The notes: generated by a model from the letters alone, not told the origin. DNA of 12,153 nt from Woeseia sp. (GCA_018701055.1 JABIUH010000135.1:1-12153), one strand, 5' to 3'; shown: positions 1-7,091, counted from the stretch's first letter. Translations and numbers: made by a program.

Positions 1-427
1 ATGGCAATCCGATTTCGTTGTTTAAGTTGCCGTGTGTCGCGATAGTTTCTGCTGATATCGCCAGACAACTGGCCAACATCTCTTTCAAAGTCGTCTTGCC
101 GTTACTACCCGTAATGCCAACGACCGTTGCAGGTAATTGTTGCCGCCAGGAAGCCGCAAGTTTGCCGAGTGCGGCCAAGCTGTCATCAACAACTATTGTC
201 GGTATATCGACCGACACTTCTCGCGACACGACAGCGCCGGCGGCATCACTTTCCGCAGCTAGCGCAACAAATTCGTTGCCGTCGAAATTCGGCCCCTGCA
301 AGGCAATAAATAACTCGCCTGGCTGTACCGACCGGGTGTCGGTGCTAACGCCGCGAAAAGCAAGGTCTGACCCATGCAACACACCGCACATAGATTCGGC
401 TGCCTGTGACAAGGTACCGCTCATCAT
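1..427 (-). CDS. murF: MurF, UDP-MurNAc-tripeptide--D-Ala-D-Ala ligase (N-terminal part, cut by window edge)
   Basis: This cytoplasmic ATP-dependent ligase adds D-Ala-D-Ala to UDP-MurNAc-tripeptide, the last step in making the soluble peptidoglycan precursor. I translated 142 residues by hand from position 427 to the edge. They show STDTRS at about residues 28-33, the Mur ligase P-loop GITGSNGKTT at 104-113, and THGNLNNEIGLP at 131-142, the conserved MurF motif after the P-loop. The rest (roughly 300 residues in the usual family) lies outside the window. The start is the first ATG of an ATGATGA string: it overlaps the murE stop TGA by 4 nt, and a second ATG follows directly, so either could be used. 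No strong Shine-Dalgarno is visible, which fits translational coupling to murE. Confidence 0.96.
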   Translation of the reverse strand, partial: MMSGTLSQAAESMCGVLHGSDLAFRGVSTDTRSVQPGELFIALQGPNFDGNEFVALAAESDAAGAVVSREVSVDIPTIVVDDSLAALGKLAASWRQQLPATVVGITGSNGKTTLKEMLASCLAISAETIATHGNLNNEIGLP

Positions 428-1938
428 GATCGGTCCGCACTTTGGGCTGCACGAGCCGCAAGGTGTTCCGCCGCGACTTCTGTGTCAGAAAAGCGCAGTC
501 GTTGTTTGCCAACAATCTGGTAGTACTCGTGGCCTTTGCCCGCTACTAATATCGTATCTCCGGTGGCGGCTTCTCGGATCGCGCATTTGATTGCTGCATT
601 CCGATCGGCAATCGTAACGGCGTTCTTTTGCATGCCGGCCAACACGTCCAAAATGATTGCGTCAGGATCTTCAGTACGCGGGTTATCGCTGGTTACGATG
701 GCAACGTCAGACAGGCGTTCTGCAACTTCGCCCATCATTCGGCGTTTGCCTTTGTCGCGATCGCCGCCGCAGCCGAAAACACACCACAACTTGCCACCAC
801 AATGTCCGCGCAGCGCATTGAGCGCAGCCTCCAGACTTGCGGGCGTGTGAGAATAGTCCACGTACACAATCGGTTCGCCGGCGTTAGCGGATGCGACGAG
901 TTGCATTCGGCCTGGTGGTGCCGTTACTTTGCCGAGTACACGACAGGCAGCATCGATCGAGACGCCCTGGCATAACAGTAACGCGAGTACTTGGACCGCG
1001 TTAGCGACGTTGAAGGCACCGGGCATTTCAATGGCAAATGCTCCATCACCCCAAGAACTCGTAATTGAGACTTTCGACCCCGTATTACTCGCAATGACGT
1101 CGCGAACGAAAACATAGTGCTTTCCATTCGCCACCTGCTCGATATCCGTTGACACCGCGACAACGTCAGAACCACATCGATCGGCGAGCTCGACACCGAA
1201 TTCCGTGTCCAGGCTTACGATTCGGTGTGTAACATCAAAGTCGAGAAACAGTCGCGCTTTTGTCTCAAAATATTCGCGCATACCACCGTGATAGTCGATA
1301 TGGTCACGACTAAGGTTGGTAAAGATGGCGGCTTCGAACTGCACACCATCGACACGCGCTTGATCAATTGCGTGCGAAGAAACTTCCATGGCAGCATGCC
1401 GTGCGCCGTCGTCACGAAATGCAGCCAACTCTGCATGTAATTCGATGCAGGCCGGCGTCGTCATCGAACCGTCGCCTGAAATCTCTGACAGTCCACTGCC
1501 CAGAGTGCCAATATAGCCGCATGGATTTTTCAGTAGGCGCAGGCATTGTTGAATTAAATAGGCGGTCGTCGTTTTTCCGTTAGTGCCGGTGACTCCCGTC
1601 ACCGCTACATCCCGCGATGGATGGTCAAACCAGCGATTAGCAATTTCTCCGAGCTGTTCCGCTAGGCCTAAGACTCGAAGGGTAGGAATTTCCGCGGCGA
1701 CCTCGTCCAGTGTCGGATGGTCCCAAACGACTGCAACGGCACCGGCCGCCTCTGCCTGTCGCAGATAGTCCAGACCGTGTGACGACGCGCCCTGACACGC
1801 GAGAAAAACTTCACCGCGTTGCAAGACCCTGCTATCGGCAGCGATACCATTCACGGGTATCGCAGGTGCGTCAACAATCCCTTCGAGCAGTTCTTTCAGG
1901 GTGACAGTTTCGGTCATGAGCTCTGCCGGCATGCTCAT
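424..1938 (-). CDS. murE: MurE, UDP-MurNAc-L-Ala-D-Glu--meso-diaminopimelate ligase
   Basis: This cytoplasmic Mur ligase adds the third peptide residue to the peptidoglycan precursor. The protein has 504 residues, near the usual 490-500. It shows ADSR near 34-37, the ATP-binding loop GVTGTNGKTTT at 115-125, TTP at 160-162, FTNLSRDHIDYHG at 206-218, and DYSHTPASLE at 361-370, where many family members have DYAHTP. DNPRTE at 418-423 is the signature of enzymes that select meso-DAP rather than lysine, and GKGHE lies at 467-471. The start at 1938 overlaps the ftsI stop by 4 nt (ATGA). In-frame ATGs follow at codons 4 and 8; codon 8 lines up best with the usual MurE N-terminus, so the exact start is uncertain by seven residues. 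The gene sits between ftsI and murF, as in most dcw clusters. Confidence 0.97.
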   Translation of the reverse strand: MSMPAELMTETVTLKELLEGIVDAPAIPVNGIAADSRVLQRGEVFLACQGASSHGLDYLRQAEAAGAVAVVWDHPTLDEVAAEIPTLRVLGLAEQLGEIANRWFDHPSRDVAVTGVTGTNGKTTTAYLIQQCLRLLKNPCGYIGTLGSGLSEISGDGSMTTPACIELHAELAAFRDDGARHAAMEVSSHAIDQARVDGVQFEAAIFTNLSRDHIDYHGGMREYFETKARLFLDFDVTHRIVSLDTEFGVELADRCGSDVVAVSTDIEQVANGKHYVFVRDVIASNTGSKVSITSSWGDGAFAIEMPGAFNVANAVQVLALLLCQGVSIDAACRVLGKVTAPPGRMQLVASANAGEPIVYVDYSHTPASLEAALNALRGHCGGKLWCVFGCGGDRDKGKRRMMGEVAERLSDVAIVTSDNPRTEDPDAIILDVLAGMQKNAVTIADRNAAIKCAIREAATGDTILVAGKGHEYYQIVGKQRLRFSDTEVAAEHLAARAAQSADRS

Positions 1939-3662
1939 TGACTCATTGCCTGCACGAGACCACCGTTTTCCAGTGCCGGCAGTGCATCAGGTGGAACGGC
2001 GAGTAAGCGCAACGATTCAGTCATGACGCTGGAAAAGACCGGGGCCGCAACTTCACCGCCGTAGTACAATTCACCAGTCGGTTCGTCAATGATGACCACA
2101 GCAGCCAACTGAGGGTCGCTCGCTGGCGCAAGGCCAGCAAAAACTGAAAAGTATTTGTCCTCTGAATATCCGCCGGGCGCGAACTTCCAAGACGTCCCCG
2201 TTTTGCCCGCAACGCGATAGCCATCAACACCGGCCGCGGCGCCGGTCGCACCAGGCTGGACCACTTGCTCCATCATGCCGCGAACTGCAACGGCAGTATC
2301 CTCGCTGATTACGCGCTCGACCGAACTCGGTTGATCCAGGTGCACCAAAGACACTGGATGTACGTTGCCATCGCCACCGAGCGCCGCGTAGGCCTGGGCC
2401 AACTGCAGTGGCGTGACAGAGACGCCGTAGCCGTAACCCAGAGTTGCCTGACTTATCTTGCGCCAATCATTGTAGTGCGTTAACAAGCCTGCGGATTCCC
2501 CTGGGAAGCCGCTCGAAGTCAGCGCGCCGAGACCGAAATTGGTCATTGTTCGCCACAACTGATCCGGCTCAAGTGACAACGCAACTTTGGTTGCTCCCAC
2601 ATTGCTGGAACGCGCCAGAATTGTGGTTAAGCTGACCCGACCGAAATTTCGCGTGTCCTCTATTTTCTTGGGCCCGACGACGACATAGCCGGGAGACGTA
2701 TCGACCATGCTGCTCGCACGGTAACGACCACTTTCCAGTGCCGCCGCCATGATGAGTGGCTTAATGCTCGAACCAGGCTCGAAAATATCGGTGATAGCGC
2801 GATTTCGATAACGCTCCGCTGAATATTGGGAGCGATCGTTTGGATTGTACGACGGCTGATTAACCATCGCGAGAATTTCGCCCGTTTTCACATCGAGAAC
2901 AACGACGGAACCAGATTCAGCTTTGTGTTGCTGAATCGATGCTTTCAATGTTCGGTAGGCTAAGTACTGCAAACGTAAATCGATGCTTGTGCGCAGATCC
3001 TTACCATGACGTGCAGACTTGATGCTGGCGACGTTTTCGACTGAGCGCCCCATCCGATCTTTTAGAACCCGTTTAGCGCCCGATTCTCCGGCAAGCCAGT
3101 GATTGAACGCCAGTTCGAGGCCTTCCTGACCGTCGTCATCAATGTTGGTGAAGCCGACCAGATGACTGGCCACTTCACCAGCGGGATAGTAGCGACGATA
3201 TTCGCGCTGTGAACTGACGCCTGGCAGTTTCAGTGCGAGAACCTGGCGTGCCTGCTCCGGATTTAAATGACGCTTCAGATAAATAAACTCTTTGTTCATG
3301 CTGCGCGTGATACGACGCATCAAAAGCTCTGCGTCAAGATCCAATACACGCGCAAGTTCCGGCACGCGATCAACCGCCGCCGCCAGTTCCTTCGGGTTTG
3401 CCCAGACGCTATCGACTGGCGTACTAATTGCTAACGGCTCGCCATTCCGATCTGTGATAGCGCCGCGATGGGCAGAAATTTTTTCTGTCCGCAGATGGCG
3501 CGCATCGGCCTGGTGATTCAGAAAATCTTTATTGAAGACCTGCAAATGAACTGCACGCGCGCAAAGCGCGCCTGCGGCAACCACAAAAATGGCCACGACT
3601 AGCGACAGTCTGCTAGTGAATCGCCGTGCAGTTTGTTGTTGGGTTTTTTTCGCGCGACTCAT
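1935..3662 (-). CDS. ftsI: FtsI (PBP3), septal peptidoglycan D,D-transpeptidase
   Basis: This class B penicillin-binding protein cross-links peptidoglycan at the division septum together with FtsW and FtsL/FtsB/FtsQ. The 575 residues are close to E. coli FtsI (588). A basic N-terminus is followed by one membrane segment at about 19-41. The dimerisation (pedestal) domain follows, with RGAITDRNGEPLA at 66-78 and GREYRRYYP-like sequence near 152-160. The transpeptidase domain carries the three catalytic motifs: SSIK with nucleophile S298 and K301 (in EPGSSIKPL), SSN at 352-354, and KTGT at 487-490. The start ATG overlaps the ftsL stop by 4 nt and the stop overlaps murE by 4 nt. The protein ends shortly after the catalytic domain and has no PASTA repeats, as expected in Gram-negatives. 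Confidence 0.97.
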   Translation of the reverse strand: MSRAKKTQQQTARRFTSRLSLVVAIFVVAAGALCARAVHLQVFNKDFLNHQADARHLRTEKISAHRGAITDRNGEPLAISTPVDSVWANPKELAAAVDRVPELARVLDLDAELLMRRITRSMNKEFIYLKRHLNPEQARQVLALKLPGVSSQREYRRYYPAGEVASHLVGFTNIDDDGQEGLELAFNHWLAGESGAKRVLKDRMGRSVENVASIKSARHGKDLRTSIDLRLQYLAYRTLKASIQQHKAESGSVVVLDVKTGEILAMVNQPSYNPNDRSQYSAERYRNRAITDIFEPGSSIKPLIMAAALESGRYRASSMVDTSPGYVVVGPKKIEDTRNFGRVSLTTILARSSNVGATKVALSLEPDQLWRTMTNFGLGALTSSGFPGESAGLLTHYNDWRKISQATLGYGYGVSVTPLQLAQAYAALGGDGNVHPVSLVHLDQPSSVERVISEDTAVAVRGMMEQVVQPGATGAAAGVDGYRVAGKTGTSWKFAPGGYSEDKYFSVFAGLAPASDPQLAAVVIIDEPTGELYYGGEVAAPVFSSVMTESLRLLAVPPDALPALENGGLVQAMSQ

Positions 3663-3964
3663 GGGCGCTCAACGACATGACGTTCGATAATGTTGATATC
3701 GGTCGATGCAGGACGTGCCAAAGACAACTCTTCAGCAGCAACTCGTTCAATGCGCGCGTGATTTGCCCACGTACTTTGTTCGATCTGCAGCTGGCCCCAC
3801 TCGATATTTAATTCGTCGCGGTCGGTCGTCAGCTGCTCCAGCTCAACAAATAATTTTCGTGATTCGTGTTTCGTATAAATCATCGCCATTGCTGCAGCCA
3901 CACAAACGACTGCAATAATTGCGGTGAGGAGAACGGGTTGACGAGACTGCTTCAGACGCATCAC
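3659..3964 (-). CDS. ftsL: FtsL, divisome membrane protein
   Basis: This small bitopic division protein forms a complex with FtsB and FtsQ and activates FtsWI at the septum. It has 101 residues: a short basic cytoplasmic end (about 1-10), one membrane helix at about 11-29, then a periplasmic region with leucine heptads (LFVELEQL, DELNIEWGQLQIEQ, about 38-63) that predict a coiled coil. Sequence identity in this family is low. The call rests on size, topology and position between rsmH and ftsI. The start is either GTG at 3964 (4-nt GTGA overlap with the rsmH stop) or the next codon, ATG at 3961, sharing one base with that stop. Both imply re-initiation from rsmH. Confidence 0.92.
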   Translation of the reverse strand: MMRLKQSRQPVLLTAIIAVVCVAAAMAMIYTKHESRKLFVELEQLTTDRDELNIEWGQLQIEQSTWANHARIERVAAEELSLARPASTDINIIERHVVERP

Positions 3965-4908
3965 AGTCGCTCCGCAATACGCAGTCGCGCACTACGCGAG
4001 CGCGGGTTGTCGGATACTTCTGCGTCGCTTGGCGCTTCCGCCTTGCCAACCAATTTCAACGGCGGACGATGCTCGACCGGAACATCCGGCAAACCGCGAT
4101 AAGGCTCTGATTCCCGAGAACGATCGCGCATGAACCGTTTCACACGCCGGTCCTCAAGTGAATGAAAACTAATCACGCACAATCGACCGCCAGGCATGAG
4201 TAGATCCAGCGACGCCTCAAGAACCCGTTCAAGCTCCCCAAGCTCGTCATTAACAAACAAGCGAATGGCCTGAAAGGTTTTGGTTGCAGGATGGCGTTTT
4301 TGCTTATGTGAGGTCGGGACAACCGCAGCAACCATTTCAGCGAGCTGTGCTGTGCGCTGAATGGGTGCGAGCTTCCTTGCCGCAACGACGGCGCGCGCGA
4401 TGCGCCCTGCAAAGCGTTCTTCACCGAGTTGTTGCAAAACTCGCTTCAAATTTTTTTCTTCCACATCTGCGATCCAGTCAGCGGCGCTTTGGCCCGACAA
4501 CGGGTCCATTCGCATGTCAAGTGGCCCGTCTGATCGAAAACTGAAGCCACGCGCGGCTGTATCCAGTTGTGGTGATGAGACCCCCAGATCGAGTAGCAGG
4601 CCAGCCACTTTTCCGAGTACGTTTCTTTCGTTCGCATAACGTTGGATTTCCGAAAATTCGCCCTGTAACAATTCGCAGCGCGGATCGTCTTGAAGGGAGG
4701 TTGACGCTGTTTCGATTGCCTCGGGATCTCGATCGATTGCCAGCAAGTGACCATCGGGACCTAGTTTCTGAAGAATCGCGCGCGCATGACCCCCACGGCC
4801 AAACGTTCCGTCGATGTACCAGCCGTTAAGTTTTAGGTTCAGTCCTGCAATTGCAGAATCGAGAAGAACCGGCACGTGGTGACTGGCACCTGTTATTTCT
4901 TTTTTCAT
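3961..4908 (-). CDS. rsmH: RsmH (MraW), 16S rRNA C1402 N4-methyltransferase
   Basis: This SAM-dependent enzyme methylates N4 of C1402 in the P-site region of 16S rRNA. The protein has 315 residues (E. coli 313). Family motifs appear in order: HVPVLL at 11-16, the SAM-binding DGTFGRGGH at 33-41, AIDRDP at 57-62, LLLDLGVSSPQLD at 104-116, GFSFRSDGPLDMRMD at 121-135, and ISFHSLEDRRVKRF near the C-terminus. It starts at an ATG 15 nt after the mraZ stop, and only a weak G-rich stretch (GGCGGG) lies directly before it. RsmI, which 2'-O-methylates the same nucleotide, is encoded about 1.3 kb upstream on the same strand, beyond mraZ and rnpB. Confidence 0.97.
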   Translation of the reverse strand: MKKEITGASHHVPVLLDSAIAGLNLKLNGWYIDGTFGRGGHARAILQKLGPDGHLLAIDRDPEAIETASTSLQDDPRCELLQGEFSEIQRYANERNVLGKVAGLLLDLGVSSPQLDTAARGFSFRSDGPLDMRMDPLSGQSAADWIADVEEKNLKRVLQQLGEERFAGRIARAVVAARKLAPIQRTAQLAEMVAAVVPTSHKQKRHPATKTFQAIRLFVNDELGELERVLEASLDLLMPGGRLCVISFHSLEDRRVKRFMRDRSRESEPYRGLPDVPVEHRPPLKLVGKAEAPSDAEVSDNPRSRSARLRIAERL

Positions 4909-4923
4909 CCCGCCAGAAGGGAA

Positions 4924-5373
4924 TCAGAGCGTAAGCGTCTCGAGTTGAGCCGATAGATCGGCATCATCTCCATCGTTCAGCCAACTGTCTCGAGTCTCGT
5001 TCCAACGGTTTTCATCCCAAAGCTCAAACCGATTACCTTGCCCAATGAGAACAGCCTGTCGATCGAGACCAGCGAACTCGCGCAATTCCCGCGACAGCAG
5101 AATTCGCCCATGACCATCCATCTCCACTTCCGTAGCATGTCCAACCATTAGCCGCTGCAGGCGGCGCGCCTTTTGATCTAAGGTAGGCAAACGCATCAGT
5201 TTTCGCTCTATTTCTTCCCATTCGGGAAATGGATAAATGAGGAGGCAATAATCTTTGTCCACTGTCGTGACTAGCTGACCTTCGCAACGCGCTTGAATCC
5301 GCTCCCGATATCGGGTCGGAATAGCCAAACGCCCTTTGGCGTCCAGCGTTACTTTGGTAGCTCCACGAAACAC
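4924..5373 (-). CDS. mraZ: MraZ, transcriptional regulator of the dcw cluster
   Basis: MraZ is a ring-forming DNA-binding protein that represses its own promoter and so the dcw operon in E. coli. The 149 residues (E. coli 152) hold two AbrB/SpoVT-like half-domains, each with the family core: DAKGRLAIP at 11-19 and DGHGRILLS at 86-94. The first gene of the cluster starts at GTG (5373). An in-frame TAA lies about ten codons upstream and no ATG intervenes, so the GTG is forced; MFRGA is also the usual family N-terminus. No good Shine-Dalgarno precedes this GTG. A strong one sits about 60 nt further upstream, in front of an ATG in another frame. MraZ boxes lie at 5437-5461. Confidence 0.95.
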   Translation of the reverse strand: MFRGATKVTLDAKGRLAIPTRYRERIQARCEGQLVTTVDKDYCLLIYPFPEWEEIERKLMRLPTLDQKARRLQRLMVGHATEVEMDGHGRILLSRELREFAGLDRQAVLIGQGNRFELWDENRWNETRDSWLNDGDDADLSAQLETLTL

Positions 5374-5436
5374 AGTTTTTTGCCAGAGGTGTTAGACGGC
5401 GCTTTTTATGCTCTATGAGCTCGGCCCGCGTCATTA

Positions 5437-5461
5437 ACCCCTTTCCTCCCACATTTTTCCA
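5437..5461 (-). promoter_or_regulatory. MraZ binding site: three TGGGN-like direct repeats
   Basis: Read on the minus strand, three repeats follow at exact 10-base spacing: TGGAA, TGGGA and GGGGT, each pair separated by 5 bases. This matches the E. coli MraZ site, described as TGGGN repeats with 5-nt spacers. The site begins about 3 bases after the predicted transcription start of the mraZ promoter, a position where bound MraZ would block initiation or escape. The repeat pattern and spacing are seen directly; the regulatory role is inferred from E. coli. Confidence 0.75.
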
Positions 5462-5470
5462 CTCCTTGCC

Positions 5471-5499
5471 ACTATATTCGGGCTATTGAGCAGCGTCAA
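5471..5499 (-). promoter_or_regulatory. Sigma70 promoter of mraZ and the dcw operon
   Basis: On the minus strand, a -35 box TTGACG (5494-5499) and a -10 box TATAGT (5471-5476) are separated by 17 bases. Each box matches the consensus at five of six positions. Transcription should start near 5464, leaving a 5' leader of about 90 nt before the mraZ GTG. This is the best promoter in the window and the likely main promoter of the cluster. Confidence 0.8.
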
Positions 5500-5554
5500 C
5501 CGACCATTCCAATTAATTGTTGTTGTACAGAGACTTAGAGGCTAATCGGTGGCC

Positions 5555-5570
5555 CAATTCGGGCGAATTG
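5555..5570. repeat. Perfect dyad, possible operator
   Basis: CAATTCG and its exact complement CGAATTG are separated by GG. The 16-base dyad sits between the candidate TATAAT at 5586-5591 and the main mraZ promoter at 5471-5499, so it could bind a dimeric regulator. It is too short and has no T-tract to be a terminator. No known operator is recognised. Confidence 0.4.
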
Positions 5571-5585
5571 TGGCAGGGTTTAGGA

Positions 5586-5591
5586 ATTATA
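5586..5591 (-). promoter_or_regulatory. Candidate second -10 box upstream of mraZ
   Basis: A perfect TATAAT lies on the minus strand, about 90 bases upstream of the main mraZ promoter. The -35 region is poor (TTTATA at 16-base spacing), so activity is uncertain. A perfect dyad at 5555-5570 would fall about 10-25 bases after its start site. The area is AT-rich, so a chance match is possible. Confidence 0.3.
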
Positions 5592-5640
5592 AATCAACGA
5601 GTTAAGCTATAAATCTCGATAACTTATTAATAATAGGTCG

Positions 5641-5732
5641 CCAGACAGCGACATCTGAAGGTTTTGTGGGCTTTTTGCAGCCGCTCGCGCAAGCGCCGCG
5701 AGTGCCTCCCCGTTGCAGGGTTAATTATAGCA
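5641..5732 (-). promoter_or_regulatory. Extended -10 promoter followed by stem-loops (unknown leader or small RNA)
   Basis: On the minus strand, TGC directly precedes a perfect TATAAT (5724-5732 together), forming an extended -10 promoter just after the rnpB terminator. No good -35 is seen, which extended -10 promoters can lack. The predicted transcript would carry CCC/GGG around TGCAAC, then CTCGCG/CGCGAG around a 7-base loop (near 5682-5702), then GTCGC/GCGAC around TGTCTG (near 5639-5655). No open reading frame of note is present. It may be a long leader of the dcw operon or a separate small RNA. The remaining bases of the 387-base rnpB-mraZ gap are AT-rich spacer. Confidence 0.35.
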
Positions 5733-5746
5733 CAACCTATTGATTT

Positions 5747-5779
5747 CAAAAAAGAAAGAAAGAGCCGGCCGTAAGCCGG
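5747..5779 (-). terminator. Rho-independent terminator of rnpB
   Basis: On the minus strand, a GC-rich hairpin CCGGC-TTACG-GCCGG (5765-5779) is followed by CTC and then a T-rich tract with six consecutive T (to about 5747). The hairpin overlaps the 3' strand of RNase P helix P1, so the terminator and the mature RNA end would share bases. The tract is interrupted by C residues, which lowers confidence. Confidence 0.5.
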
Positions 5780-6118
5780 GTTCTGTCGTGGACAATCATT
5801 CATCTGGGACAGCCGTCACCGACTGCCTCAAGCAACCTACCCGGGAGCCCGTTCAGGCCCGGTGTGGGCCGAAACCCACTTGCTCCCCTATTTGGTCTTG
5901 CTCCAGGCGGGGTTTGCCATGCCACGGAGTGTTGCCACCCGCGCGGTGCGCTCTTACCGCACCATTTCACCCTTACCAACGCTTGCGCGCTGGCGGTATA
6001 TTTTCTGTGGCACTTTCCATGGGTTCGCACCCTCCAGGAGTTACCTGGCGCCTTGCCTAACGGAGCCCGGACTTTCCTCTGCATCTCAATGAGATACAGC
6101 GATTGCCTGGCCGACTCT
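5761..6118 (-). ncRNA. rnpB: RNase P RNA (bacterial type A)
   Basis: This is the catalytic RNA of RNase P, which removes 5' leaders from tRNA precursors. On the minus strand the conserved blocks appear in order: GAGGAAAGTCCGGGCTC (5' strand of P4 core), GCCAGGTAAC, GGTAAGGGTGAAA, GGTGCGGTAAGAGCGCACCG, GGAGCAAGACCAAATAGGGG, GGTAGGTTGCTTGAG, and CCACGACAGAACCCGGCTTA near the 3' end. The ends are set by helix P1: AGAGTCGGCC (5') pairs with GGCCGGCTCT (3'), and pairing can extend outward through the A-rich 5' flank and the T-tract. About 358 nt, slightly shorter than E. coli (377); the P3 hairpin is short (GTATCTC/GAGATGC). Apparent ORFs on either strand here are spurious. Confidence 0.95.
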
Positions 6119-6151
6119 TACTTTCTGATCCCGCTGTTACACGGGCTGCGA

Positions 6152-6157
6152 ATCATA
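6152..6157 (-). promoter_or_regulatory. Candidate -10 box of rnpB
   Basis: TATGAT lies on the minus strand about 35 bases before the predicted mature 5' end of RNase P RNA. The -35 region is weak (near TGTTTA). If used, the transcript would begin with a short leader that contains CCCG/CGGG and must be trimmed. The spacing to the mature end is longer than in E. coli, so another promoter closer to the gene cannot be excluded. Confidence 0.3.
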
Positions 6158-6230
6158 CGTTTTTTCGCCCCTATAAACAGGAGTTAAAGTGACCTTCTGA
6201 CCCCTTTGGTCGAAATGGCGTAACGTCCCG

Positions 6231-7070
6231 CTAGGATTTCAGCTCCAACATGCGCCGATAGACGGAATTCTTATTTTCGCCGGTGAGCTTTGCCGTGATC
6301 GCCGCAGCTTGTTTTCCAGGTAGTTCTTCGAGGAGCGTCGCAAGAATCAAATCCGCCGCGACAGACTGACCGTCGTCGCTCGAGCGCTCACTTCCGGCAA
6401 TCAGCAACACAAACTCACCTTTTTTGACGATGCTGCCGTCATCCAGCATAGCGGCTAGCGACGCCAAATCACCGGCGACGCATTGTTCGTAAAGCTTAGT
6501 GAGCTCCCGCCCAATAAATGCCTGTCTGTCGCCACCCAATATTTCGCGGGCATCGACAACCGTGTCAGAAATCCTATGTACCGATTCATAAAAGACCATC
6601 GTGCGACATTCTGTTTCGAGTTCGCTGAGTCGCTTTTGCCGTGCAACGCGTTTTGCCGGTAGAAAGCCTTCATAGGCGAAACGATCGGTGGGCAATCCGG
6701 AAGCAGATAAGGCACATACGACCGCAGATGCGCCGGGGACCGGAGATACGGTAATTCCAGCATCGTGCGCAGCTTTTGTGAGGCGAAAACCTGGGTCACT
6801 AATTAAAGGGGTTCCGGCATCACTGACCAACGCAATCGAGTGTCCTTTTTGTAATTCGGCGATTAGGCTCGCTGCACGCTGCGCTTCGTTGTGGTCATGC
6901 AAGGCAATTTGTCGGCTTTTTATCCCGAAATGCGATAACAGCCGACCCGTTACCCGAGTATCCTCTGCAGCTATTAGGTCAACAGAGGTCAGCACGGCGC
7001 GCGCACGTGGCGATATATCGTCGAGATTTCCAATCGGCGTCGCGACGATAAAAAGCGTACCTGTACTCAA
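6231..7070 (-). CDS. rsmI: RsmI, 16S rRNA C1402 2'-O-methyltransferase
   Basis: This SAM-dependent enzyme of the tetrapyrrole-methylase fold methylates the ribose of C1402 in 16S rRNA. The 279 residues (E. coli 286) show LFIVATPIGNLDDISPRA at 6-23, AEDTRVTGRLL at 35-45, LVSDAGTPLISDPGFRL at 81-97, and PVPGASAVVCALSASGLPTDRF at 110-131, all typical. The start codon is TTG (7070), with AGGA about 10 bases upstream; no in-frame ATG gives a better N-terminus. A five-codon ATG ORF (MRTPD) ends in a TGA that overlaps this TTG, which may or may not matter. The gene is divergent from lpoA, a conserved arrangement in Gammaproteobacteria. A perfect 8-bp stem-loop lies 21 bases before the start. Confidence 0.96.
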   Translation of the reverse strand: MSTGTLFIVATPIGNLDDISPRARAVLTSVDLIAAEDTRVTGRLLSHFGIKSRQIALHDHNEAQRAASLIAELQKGHSIALVSDAGTPLISDPGFRLTKAAHDAGITVSPVPGASAVVCALSASGLPTDRFAYEGFLPAKRVARQKRLSELETECRTMVFYESVHRISDTVVDAREILGGDRQAFIGRELTKLYEQCVAGDLASLAAMLDDGSIVKKGEFVLLIAGSERSSDDGQSVAADLILATLLEELPGKQAAAITAKLTGENKNSVYRRMLELKS

Positions 7071-7091
7071 TCTGGCGTCCTCATGATGTAA

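Noticed and set aside
1..60. Possible frameshift in murF near the GNLNNEIG motif
   Set aside because: Careful re-reading of the bases gives THGNLNNEIGLP in the same frame as the upstream P-loop; murF is intact as far as the window shows.
18..590. 190-codon plus-strand ORF at the left edge
   Set aside because: It is antisense to murF and murE, whose motifs are clear on the other strand. No domain is recognised in the plus-strand product.
5374..5384. A AAA AAC slippery heptamer before mraZ, suggesting -1 programmed frameshifting
   Set aside because: A -1 shift from the upstream frame does not enter the mraZ frame; only +1 (or -2) would. The heptamer is therefore not evidence for a -1 fusion.
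5740..6187. Several overlapping ORFs on both strands, including a plus-strand one starting MGRNPLAPLFGLAPGGVCHA
   Set aside because: They lie on RNase P RNA. ORFs antisense to rnpB with this type of sequence are a known source of false protein annotations.
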